12,187 nucleotides of DNA from Sulfurivirga sp964427185. Lineage in GTDB: Bacteria > Pseudomonadota > Gammaproteobacteria > Thiomicrospirales > Thiomicrospiraceae. The notes beneath the pieces were generated by a model, which saw only the letters and a list, made by a program, of their open reading frames with translations, was not told the DNA's origin and ran no database searches. Positions 6,087-12,187 of this stretch are shown piece after piece (positions within the stretch are counted from its first letter, which is position 1; each line of letters begins with the position of its first letter). Both the position numbers and the translations under genes were made by a program. The stretch is taken from the NCBI GenBank assembly GCA_964427185.1, contig CAYRSN010000036.1, forward strand, positions 1 through 12,187, given 5' to 3'.

Positions 6087-8155
6087 TGGAATACAAGGAT
6101 TTTCTGTTTGAGTTGGGCACCGAGGAGCTGCCCCCCAAAGCATTGAAGCGTCTGCGGGATGCACTGCGTGAAGGAATCGTGGCAGGCTTGGCAGAAGCGA
6201 AATTGAGCCATGGAAAGGTGGCAGCTTATGCAACACCTCGTCGGTTAGCCGTACTGGTGCGAGGATTGCAGACGCGTCAGGCTGACCAGACGATCGAGCG
6301 CCGAGGGCCAGCTAAAAAGGCAGCTTTTGACGCGGAAGGTCATCCCACCAAAGCCTTGGAGGGGTTTGCCCGTAGTTGCGGTGTCACACCTGCAGAGCTA
6401 ATAGAGATAGAAACGCCTAAAGGTATCTGGATGGGGTATGTGCTGCAGCAGCCGGGCAAGCCTGCGCTTGAGCTCTTACCGCAGATTGTGCAGCAAGCGC
6501 TGGAAAAGCTGCCTATTCCCAAACGTATGCGCTGGGGCGCGCGGGCGGCGGCATTCGTGCGTCCGGTGCACTGGGTGGTGATGTTGCTGGGAGATGAAGT
6601 GGTTCCCTCTACCATTTTGGAGCATAAAGCCGACCGTGTGACCCATGGTCACCGTTTTCATGCACCTGAAGGTTTTGCACTGAATACGCCTGATGATTAT
6701 GTGCCCACCCTGCGTGAGCGGGGCTATGTGGAGCCGGATTTTGATTTGCGTGCCGCGCAGATTGCGGAACAGGTACAGGCCAAGGCGGCGGAAATCGGTG
6801 CTAAAGCGGTGATTGACCCCGGCCTGCTGGAGGAGGTCACTGCGCTGAATGAATGGCCACAGGCGGTTATGGGCAGTTTTGATGAGGCGTTTCTTGAGGT
6901 GCCGCCGGAGTGCCTGATCTCCGCCATGAAAGGGCACCAGAAGTATTTCCATGTGGTGGATGTGCAAGGGCAGCTGCTGAATTACTTTATTACGGTTGCC
7001 AATATTGAGAGTAAAAAACCGGATGCCGTGCGTGACGGTAACGAGCGGGTCATTCGTCCGCGCTTGGCGGATGCTAAGTTTTTCTGGGATCAGGATCGCA
7101 AGGTGCTGTTGGAAGATCAGCTGCCACGACTGAAAACAGTAGTGTTTCAGCAAAAGTTGGGCACTCTGCTGGATAAGGTGGATCGTCTGGAAAACCTCGC
7201 TGTTAAAATCGGTCGTATGCTGGGCGAGGAGGCTACTCTGTGTGAGCGTGCGGCACACCTGTCCAAATGCGACCTGATGACGGAAATGGTGGGAGAGTTC
7301 CCTGAGTTGCAGGGGATTATGGGGCGTTATTATGCATTGGCACAGGGAGAGCATCCGGCAGTGGCGCAGGCTTTGGATGATCAGTATAAACCGCGTTTTG
7401 CCGGTGATGCACTGCCTGAAGCGGGCATCAGTCAAACGCTGGCCATTGCCGATAAGTTGGATACCATTACGGGTATTTTTGGCATTGGTGAGGCGCCTAC
7501 GGGGGATAAAGACCCTTATGGCCTGCGCCGGGCTGCGCTGGGCGCGCTACGTATTATGATTGAAAAGCAGTTGCCACTGAATCTGCGTGAGCTGGTCATG
7601 CTTAGCCTGAAACAGCATGATGCCGTCACGTATTCCGATGCCCTTCGGGATGAAATCGTGGACTTTATGTACTCTCGTCTGCGTGCCTGGTATCTGGAGC
7701 AGGGCGCGACAGCAGAGCAGTTCGAGGCTGTACGGGCTGTGCGTTCTGATTTGCCTTTGCAGTTTGATCAGCGTATGCAGGCAGTACGCCGTTTTGCCGA
7801 GCTGGAAGGTGCTGAGGCGCTGACTGCTGCCAATAAGCGCATTGGTAATATTCTGAAAAAGGCCGGTGAAGTTTCTGCAGCCGTGGCACCGGAACACTTT
7901 GAGGCGGAAGAAGAAAAAGCCCTGTGGGCAGCCTATCAGGCATTGAACCAGGAAGTAGCTCAAATGGTGCAGGCGGGGGCGTTTACTGCCGCTATTGAAC
8001 GGTTGGCAACGCTACGCCCTGCGGTGGATGCTTTTTTTGATCATGTCATGGTCATGGCGGAAGATGAAACACTGCGCCAGAACCGTCTGGCGTTGCTGGC
8101 AACTTTGAAGGCCTCATTTGATCAGGTTGCTGATTTGTCCAAGCTATCGGGTTGA
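6086..8155 (+). CDS. glyS: glycyl-tRNA synthetase beta subunit
   Basis: GlyS is the large tRNA-recognising subunit that works with GlyQ. The 689 residues match the usual length. It opens with the family signature DFLFELGTEELPPKAL and YATPRRLAV (about residues 48-56), contains the motif LISAMKGHQKYFHV (about 272-285), an HD-like central segment with HLSKCDLMTEMVGEFPELQGIMG, DPYGLRRAALG (about 478-488) and a C-terminal helical anticodon-binding domain with RIGNILKKAG and NRLALL. No frameshift or missing block is seen. AAGGAG at 6071-6076, in the last codons of glyQ, serves as ribosome binding site, and the TAATG overlap suggests translational coupling. gmhB follows after 3 bp. Confidence 0.97.
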   Translation: MEYKDFLFELGTEELPPKALKRLRDALREGIVAGLAEAKLSHGKVAAYATPRRLAVLVRGLQTRQADQTIERRGPAKKAAFDAEGHPTKALEGFARSCGVTPAELIEIETPKGIWMGYVLQQPGKPALELLPQIVQQALEKLPIPKRMRWGARAAAFVRPVHWVVMLLGDEVVPSTILEHKADRVTHGHRFHAPEGFALNTPDDYVPTLRERGYVEPDFDLRAAQIAEQVQAKAAEIGAKAVIDPGLLEEVTALNEWPQAVMGSFDEAFLEVPPECLISAMKGHQKYFHVVDVQGQLLNYFITVANIESKKPDAVRDGNERVIRPRLADAKFFWDQDRKVLLEDQLPRLKTVVFQQKLGTLLDKVDRLENLAVKIGRMLGEEATLCERAAHLSKCDLMTEMVGEFPELQGIMGRYYALAQGEHPAVAQALDDQYKPRFAGDALPEAGISQTLAIADKLDTITGIFGIGEAPTGDKDPYGLRRAALGALRIMIEKQLPLNLRELVMLSLKQHDAVTYSDALRDEIVDFMYSRLRAWYLEQGATAEQFEAVRAVRSDLPLQFDQRMQAVRRFAELEGAEALTAANKRIGNILKKAGEVSAAVAPEHFEAEEEKALWAAYQALNQEVAQMVQAGAFTAAIERLATLRPAVDAFFDHVMVMAEDETLRQNRLALLATLKASFDQVADLSKLSG

Positions 8156-8158
8156 ACG

Positions 8159-8704
8159 ATGCGTTTGATTGTTTTAGACCGCGATGGCGTGATTAACGAA
8201 GACTCTGATGCCTTTATTAAATCCCCTGATGAGTGGCAGCCGGTGCCCGGTAGTCTGGAGGCGATTGCCCGTTTGAGTCAGGCAGGCTGGACGGTGGCGG
8301 TGGCTACCAATCAATCCGGCATCAGCCGAGGCCTGTATGACCGTGCCACGCTTTCTGCCATGCACCAGAAAATGCAGGCAATGCTGGCATCACTGGGCGG
8401 GCACGTGGATTGGGTGAGCACCTCCCCCTATCAAAGCCACGAAAATTCTCCGGCGCGTAAGCCGGGGGTAGGTATGTTGCACGCTATAGCCTGGCGCTAT
8501 GGTGTGCGTCTCGATAGTGTTCCCTTTGTGGGGGATACCTTGGGGGATGTGCAGGCAGCACGCACGCTGTCCATGCAGCCTGTATTGGTGCGTAGCGGCA
8601 AAGGCGAACGCGCACTGGCGGCGCACGGTGAGCAGCTGATGCAATGGCACGTGCCTGTGTATGACAACTTATTGGCGGCTGCGGAGGCTTTATGGCTCAG
8701 CTGA
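8159..8704 (+). CDS. gmhB: heptose-1,7-bisphosphate 7-phosphatase, zinc-loop-less GmhB
   Basis: GmhB is a cytosolic HAD phosphatase that removes the 7-phosphate of D-glycero-beta-D-manno-heptose 1,7-bisphosphate on the route to ADP-heptose for the LPS core. The 181-residue protein shows motif I LDRDGVIN with nucleophile Asp7 and acid Asp9, motif II VATNQSG at 48-54, Lys101 in ARKPG and motif IV VGDTLGD with Asp126. The stretch SDAFIKSPDEW is typical of the Pseudomonas-type enzyme. Unusually, the zinc-binding loop normally read as YYCPH...CDCRKP is replaced by TSPYQSHENSPARKP (88-102), and the whole protein has no Cys. It is 3 bp after glyS and overlaps plsC by 13 bp, in the conserved glyQ-glyS-gmhB-plsC order, which supports this role over another HAD phosphatase. 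Confidence 0.88.
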   Translation: MRLIVLDRDGVINEDSDAFIKSPDEWQPVPGSLEAIARLSQAGWTVAVATNQSGISRGLYDRATLSAMHQKMQAMLASLGGHVDWVSTSPYQSHENSPARKPGVGMLHAIAWRYGVRLDSVPFVGDTLGDVQAARTLSMQPVLVRSGKGERALAAHGEQLMQWHVPVYDNLLAAAEALWLS

Positions 8705-9525
8705 AGTCATGTCCGACCAAAACCGTACACTCTGCCGAGTATTCAGAAGCTCACCCGCCCGCTCCCACTGCCAGACCTGAATATCCGCCCAAATGGCAGC
8801 TTTATGTACGCGCCAGCCTGTTTGAACTGGGGCGTATCAGTACCATGATTTTTTTTGCCGTCACTGGCCAGTTGCTGTGGTTATTCCCCTTTAAGGTGCG
8901 TTATCGCTATATGACTTTATGGGGCAAGTTTGTGTTGTGGTGGCTGAAGGTGACCTGTGATGTGCGTTATGAAGTTCACGGGTTGCAGCATGTTGATATG
9001 CATAAAAATGGCCTGATTTTTGCTCGACATGAATCCGCATGGGAAACCATCGCCCTGCAGTCCATATTTCCGCCGCAGGTGTATGTGCTCAAGCAGGAGC
9101 TTTTGCGTATTCCTTTTTTTGGTTGGGGCATGGCGCTGTTGCACCCGATTGCGCTGGATCGCCAAGCCGGGCGTAAAGCGTTGGTCAAATTGGTAGAACA
9201 GGGCTTGAAACGCCTGAAAGCAGGGTTGTGGGTAGTAATTTTTCCGGAGGGCACACGTATGCCGCCGGGGCAGGTGGGCGAAATTAAAATTGGCGGATCC
9301 ATGTTAGCGACCAAGGCAGATGTGCCCAGCTATCTGATCAGCCATAATGCGGGAGAGTGCTGGCCGAAAAATAGCTTTTTGAAATACCCCGGTACCATAA
9401 AGGTGCTCATCAGCGAGCCATTTTACTTTTATGGGCAAAAGCCAAAACAGATCAGCGCACAGATGCATACTTGGTTTGCACAGCACTTGTTGAGTCAACC
9501 GCAGGGAGGAGCGCGCCGGGATTAA
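8692..9525 (+). CDS. plsC: 1-acyl-sn-glycerol-3-phosphate acyltransferase (PlsC family)
   Basis: A membrane acyltransferase that converts lysophosphatidic acid to phosphatidic acid. Of 277 residues, about 42-66 and 75-88 are hydrophobic and likely membrane-associated. The catalytic motif is RHESAWET (His113, with Glu118 in place of the common Asp, a variant frequent in proteobacteria). Motif II lies at PFFGWGMALLHPIALDR (141-157), motif III is FPEGTR at 184-189, and motif IV is the later VPSYLISHNAG. It equals the gene next to gmhB in Pseudomonas-type genomes. The start at 8692, inside gmhB, has GGAGG 4 bp upstream and gives a proline-rich N-terminal extension of about 34 residues before the first membrane helix. 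The next in-frame ATG is codon 52, too late, so the extension is probably real. Paralogous lyso-ornithine or lipid A acyltransferase roles are less likely. Confidence 0.9.
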   Translation: MAQLKSCPTKTVHSAEYSEAHPPAPTARPEYPPKWQLYVRASLFELGRISTMIFFAVTGQLLWLFPFKVRYRYMTLWGKFVLWWLKVTCDVRYEVHGLQHVDMHKNGLIFARHESAWETIALQSIFPPQVYVLKQELLRIPFFGWGMALLHPIALDRQAGRKALVKLVEQGLKRLKAGLWVVIFPEGTRMPPGQVGEIKIGGSMLATKADVPSYLISHNAGECWPKNSFLKYPGTIKVLISEPFYFYGQKPKQISAQMHTWFAQHLLSQPQGGARRD

Positions 9526-9540
9526 CCGTAAAGGATGCAT

Positions 9541-10368
9541 ATGAGTAAAGCTGCCACTTTATTAGGCGCCATCATCGGCTTGATCGTGCTCTTGTTGAGC
9601 ATGGTAGATTATGATCAAGGCCAGATGATAGGCGCTTTTTTTGACTGGAAGGCATTGGGTGTGGTGCTGGGCGGTACACTGGCAGCAGTGCTGGTGAATT
9701 ACCCTTTGAATCAAGTTATGTGTGTTTTTTTGGGTGTGTGGCATGTGCTCAGCCGCGAGCCGCCTGATACTGAGCAGGTTGTGGAGCAGGCAATGGAATT
9801 GGCGCATCATGTGCAGCGAGAGGGGTTGTTGGCGCTGGAAAAGCGTCAAAATTTGATTGAGGATGATTTTTTCCGTTTTTCCCTTTCTGAAGCATTGATT
9901 TATAAGGAGGAGCAGGCACTTCGTCAAGCGCTTGAAAACCGTATGAATGTGCACTTGCAAAAAAAGATGATATGTCAGGAGGTGTTTAATACGATGGCTG
10001 CGTATGCCCCGGCTTTTGGCATGATGGGCACAGTGATGGGGCTGATTATCATGATGACTAACCAGGGTGGTGATCAGGCGGCAGCGGCCTATGGTGTGGA
10101 GCAAGTACAGGATATGCTTAGTGGGCTTTTAACTGGCATGGGGTTGGCACTGGTTACGACGTTTTACGGTGTGCTGCTGGCCAATCTGGTGTTTATGCCG
10201 ATTGCAGGTAAGCTGAAGCTGCTGGCTGAGGCAGAGTATTTTAAAGACCGCATGGTGGTTGAAGCAGTGATGGCACTTCGTCAACAGGCATCTCCTTTGA
10301 TGGTGAAAGAGCGCCTGTTGGCTTTTGTAGATGAACGTCTGCAGCAAAAATTGGAGGCGTTGCGCTGA
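9541..10368 (+). CDS. MotA/PomA-like stator channel subunit
   Basis: This 275-residue inner-membrane protein has the MotA architecture: helices at about 4-22 and 36-56, a cytoplasmic domain 60-145, then helices at about 148-172 and 192-220. Family blocks are VLGGTLAAVLVNYPL, REGLLALE, APAFGMMGTVMGL (Pro157) and LALVTTFYGVLLANLVFMPIAGKL (Pro220). Arg93 and Glu100 match charged residues that contact FliG in flagellar MotA/PomA. Thr164, Thr206 and Thr207 match threonines linked to sodium use in PomA, so sodium drive is possible. The loop between the last two helices, with GGDQAAAAYGVEQVQD, is longer than usual by roughly a dozen residues. I prefer ATG 9541, with AAAGG 6 bp upstream, over ATG 9535. 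It follows plsC by 15 bp and abuts the first MotB-like gene. A role outside the flagellum is possible. Confidence 0.88.
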   Translation: MSKAATLLGAIIGLIVLLLSMVDYDQGQMIGAFFDWKALGVVLGGTLAAVLVNYPLNQVMCVFLGVWHVLSREPPDTEQVVEQAMELAHHVQREGLLALEKRQNLIEDDFFRFSLSEALIYKEEQALRQALENRMNVHLQKKMICQEVFNTMAAYAPAFGMMGTVMGLIIMMTNQGGDQAAAAYGVEQVQDMLSGLLTGMGLALVTTFYGVLLANLVFMPIAGKLKLLAEAEYFKDRMVVEAVMALRQQASPLMVKERLLAFVDERLQQKLEALR

Positions 10369-11090
10369 TGGATTTTACCCACTTTCAAAAGCGGGAGGCG
10401 CATCGTCAGATGCGCTTTCAGCGTATTTGGCTGCTGACCTATGTGGCACTGTTTTCTGCGCTGTTAGCTTTTTTTATCATTATGATCACCATGGTTCAGC
10501 TTGAAGGGATTCCTGAAAAGCGGGCACACCAGATTTTGACACAACAGCTTTATGTTGATTTACGTACAGAGGCACACCGGCGCGGTCTGATCTGGCTGAA
10601 CATTGAAAACAACTTTCCGAAAGGAGTGCGTATTTACCTGAATCCGGCATATTTTGCTGTGCCTCTGTTTTCAGATGGAGCGGAAGAGGTTGCTCCGCGT
10701 TACCGAGCCTATATACGTGCCATAGGGCGCCTGTTGAGGGAATTGAATCAAGCCTCCTTTCAGCAGCGTTATGCCTATTTGATTCAGCAGATGGCTTCGC
10801 GTGGTTATCAGGTGCGCTTGACGCTGCGTATAGAGGGGCATACGGCGGCTCCGAAAAAGGATGAAGGCGTTGTTGGGCAGCAGTTGGTAGAGCAGAGTGT
10901 GTTTCGTGCTTACCATGTGATGCAGCTGATGCGGCAGGTCAGCAGGTTGCCGGATGCGTACTGGGGAGTTGCCGGTTATGGCCCTTGGCACCCACTCTTT
11001 CAGATGGCGGCGGATCCTCGCAATCATCGTATTGAGCTGTTTGTGCAGCCGGAGATGAGCAGGCTTAAACATGCCACAGAAAATATTTGA
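10368..11090 (+). CDS. atypical MotB-like protein lacking the ion-binding Asp
   Basis: A 240-residue MotB-like protein: short basic N-terminus, one membrane helix at about 20-42 (IWLLTYVALFSALLAFFIIMI), a periplasmic linker, and an OmpA-like C-terminal domain at about 88-228. Aligned by eye with the MotB signature W-[LM]-x-[ST]-F-x-D, it keeps the Trp, Thr and FF positions but has Ala27 where the proton/sodium-binding Asp belongs. In the OmpA-like domain IEGHT (155-159), RA (180-181), GYG (203-205) and NHRIEL (219-224) remain, but the Asp after EGHT and the N-x-x-LS segment of the peptidoglycan-binding loop are gone. It starts inside the stop of the motA-like gene (TGATG), with GGAGG 10 bp upstream, and overlaps the second motB-like gene by 20 bp. 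It probably pairs with that protein; alternatively it is a non-conducting regulator. Confidence 0.8.
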   Translation: MDFTHFQKREAHRQMRFQRIWLLTYVALFSALLAFFIIMITMVQLEGIPEKRAHQILTQQLYVDLRTEAHRRGLIWLNIENNFPKGVRIYLNPAYFAVPLFSDGAEEVAPRYRAYIRAIGRLLRELNQASFQQRYAYLIQQMASRGYQVRLTLRIEGHTAAPKKDEGVVGQQLVEQSVFRAYHVMQLMRQVSRLPDAYWGVAGYGPWHPLFQMAADPRNHRIELFVQPEMSRLKHATENI

Positions 11091-11778
11091 TACGGCTGCG
11101 GAGCGGGCGCGCAGTATCTGGTTGCTCTCTTTTGGGGATATGACGACTCTGCTGATCACTTTCTTTGTTATGGTGCTGGCGTTGAATTACAGTACCATTT
11201 CCCGTGTGCAGAAATGGGTGGAAGGCGAGCTTGATCATGCTTATGAGGTTCTGTCACAGGTAGTAGCTGAGAAACAGCTGGATTTGATCGAGCTGTACCG
11301 TGATAGCCAGGGTATTTTGATTCGGATTAAGACAGATCAGGCGTTTGCATCCGGTGCTTATGAGCCTACTTTGGCACTCAGGTATCAATTGCTAGAAATC
11401 GGGAGGGAGTTTCGCTATCTGCGTCTTTTTAATGAGTGGGAGCAGCCGGTGGGGCGTGTTGTTTTAAAAGATGCCCGGGCGCACCATAGCCGCTTTCAGC
11501 CGGAAATCAGTGTGGAAGGGCATACGGACAGTGATTCGATCGCGCCTTGGTCGCCTTTGAAAAACAACTGGATACTTTCTGCCTTACGGGCGCAAAGTGT
11601 GATGGAGCAGCTTGTGTATGCTTCAGCCATGGATCCGAACTGGTTTTCTGTTACGGGTTACGGTGATACGCGTCCATTGGTACCTAATGACTCACCTGAG
11701 CATAAGGCGATGAATCGCCGAGTGGAAATTCGCATTACCGCAGCTTTTGTCAGCGTCGAAAAGCATGATGTTCAATAA
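11071..11778 (+). CDS. canonical MotB-like stator subunit with OmpA peptidoglycan-binding domain
   Basis: A 235-residue inner-membrane protein with one helix at about 16-38. It contains WLLSFGDMTTLLITFFVM, so the ion-binding Asp is present at 23. After a linker, the OmpA/MotB C-terminal domain covers about 80-225. The peptidoglycan-binding set is complete: VEGHTD with Asp153, NNWILSALRA with Asn166, Ser170 and Arg173, GYGDTRP (196-202) and NRRVEI with Arg217. It should conduct ions with the MotA-like protein and anchor to the cell wall. It is shorter than the usual MotB/PomB (about 250-310), with a compact linker. The ATG lies 20 bp inside the preceding gene; the next in-frame ATG is codon 24, inside the helix, so this start is firm. 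The pairing with a MotB-like neighbour lacking the Asp is unusual. Confidence 0.88.
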   Translation: MPQKIFDTAAERARSIWLLSFGDMTTLLITFFVMVLALNYSTISRVQKWVEGELDHAYEVLSQVVAEKQLDLIELYRDSQGILIRIKTDQAFASGAYEPTLALRYQLLEIGREFRYLRLFNEWEQPVGRVVLKDARAHHSRFQPEISVEGHTDSDSIAPWSPLKNNWILSALRAQSVMEQLVYASAMDPNWFSVTGYGDTRPLVPNDSPEHKAMNRRVEIRITAAFVSVEKHDVQ

Positions 11779-11815
11779 TAACGATCTGCATCTATCTGAA
11801 GGAGTGGCATAAGGC

Positions 11816-12187
11816 ATGATCGGCATCCATCACCAGCATGATAAGTCGCTGATTACGCTGATGACGCTGGAGCAGCGAAAGCGGGCGTGTGAAATATTGC
11901 GCAGCCTGAGCCTGGCGGAAATGCTGGTCAGGTTCAATAAAAGCCTTGAGGCGGCGGAAGACGAGTATTTTGTGCTGGGGATCTGTATGCTGGTAAAGCT
12001 CTCTTCTTTTGAACCGACGCATATGACATCTGTCCATGCCTGCATGGCGAAAAAGCTGTTTGAGCTGATTTTAATGCGAGTGTTTGGTGAAAAGGTTTTA
12101 TCCAAAGATGGGTGGTATGCCTTTAAGATGGATCATTCTTATAGTGAACAGTGGCTCAGAAATATTGAGCACCGCTGTAAAAGTAAA
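11816..12187 (+). CDS. unrecognised protein, C-terminus cut off by window edge
   Basis: An open frame of 124 codons runs from ATG 11816 to the end of the window without a stop. An in-frame TAA at 11810 makes this the earliest start, and GAAGGAG at 11799-11805 is a usable ribosome binding site. The protein begins MIGIHHQHDKSLITLMTLEQ and is mostly predicted helical by composition, with three Cys by residue 76 and no signal peptide or clear membrane helix; the segment YFVLGICMLVKLSSF is moderately hydrophobic. I recognise no family. It lies 37 bp after the second motB-like gene on the same strand, with no terminator between, so it is probably co-transcribed and may be a cytosolic partner of the stator. 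Nothing in the sequence proves that link. Confidence 0.7.
   Translation, partial: MIGIHHQHDKSLITLMTLEQRKRACEILRSLSLAEMLVRFNKSLEAAEDEYFVLGICMLVKLSSFEPTHMTSVHACMAKKLFELILMRVFGEKVLSKDGWYAFKMDHSYSEQWLRNIEHRCKSK

Noticed and set aside
6476..7435. 319-codon open frame antisense to glyS
   Set aside because: It lies entirely inside glyS, its translation is His/Gln/Arg-rich shadow composition, and it has no ribosome binding site or family signature.
10368..11090. First MotB-like gene as a pseudogene of the second
   Set aside because: It is full length with no frameshift, keeps a hydrophobic helix, has a good ribosome binding site and overlapping coupling to both neighbours, and has diverged widely rather than carrying breaks.
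9541..11778. Zorya-type anti-phage defence (ZorA/ZorB are MotA/MotB-like)
   Set aside because: ZorA carries a long C-terminal coiled-coil tail, whereas this MotA-like protein ends about 50 residues after its last helix. No ZorC, helicase ZorD or nuclease ZorE is visible, though the right edge is cut, and two B subunits are not part of Zorya.
9541..11778. ExbB/ExbD or TolQ/TolR energising complex
   Set aside because: The first protein has the four-helix MotA layout with MotA motifs, and the B proteins have large OmpA-like domains with MotB signatures, not the small ExbD/TolR periplasmic domain. No TonB, TolA or TolB is next to them.

Overview
This window looks like a chromosomal segment of a gammaproteobacterium, or a close relative. 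The evidence is MetX and MetW encoded together, a murein endopeptidase gene followed by anmK, and the order glyQ-glyS-gmhB-plsC, which is the order I recall from Pseudomonas-type genomes. I cannot name the genus. Base composition is moderate and looks even, and every gene except the last, which runs off the right edge, is intact. I see no transposase, integrase, tRNA, rRNA or CRISPR array.

Left part (1-2557). metX and metW form a tight minus-strand operon for acylating homoserine, the entry to methionine synthesis. metX has a perfect -10 box only 7 bp before its ATG and no Shine-Dalgarno, so its mRNA may be leaderless. Facing away from it is a small exported haem c protein gene of the DUF3365 type, closed by a clear rho-independent terminator.

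Middle part (2556-5165). A second minus-strand operon encodes a periplasmic M23 murein endopeptidase and AnmK, which phosphorylates anhydroMurNAc released by wall turnover. AnmK carries an in-frame insertion of about 40 residues, much of it encoded by ten degenerate tandem heptamers. A short divergent promoter region separates this operon from glyQ.

Right part (5166-12187). Eight plus-strand genes follow with overlaps or short gaps, probably as one long transcript: glyQ, glyS, gmhB, plsC, a MotA-like gene, two MotB-like genes and the start of an unrecognised gene. The first four are housekeeping genes for glycyl-tRNA synthesis, LPS heptose and phospholipid synthesis. GmhB lacks the usual zinc-binding cysteine loop.

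The last four genes are the most interesting part. One MotA-like channel subunit is followed by two different MotB-like proteins. The second MotB has the ion-binding Asp and a full peptidoglycan-binding motif set. The first has Ala in place of that Asp and a degenerate peptidoglycan-binding loop. This suggests an unusual ion-driven stator with an asymmetric B-subunit pair, outside any visible flagellar cluster.
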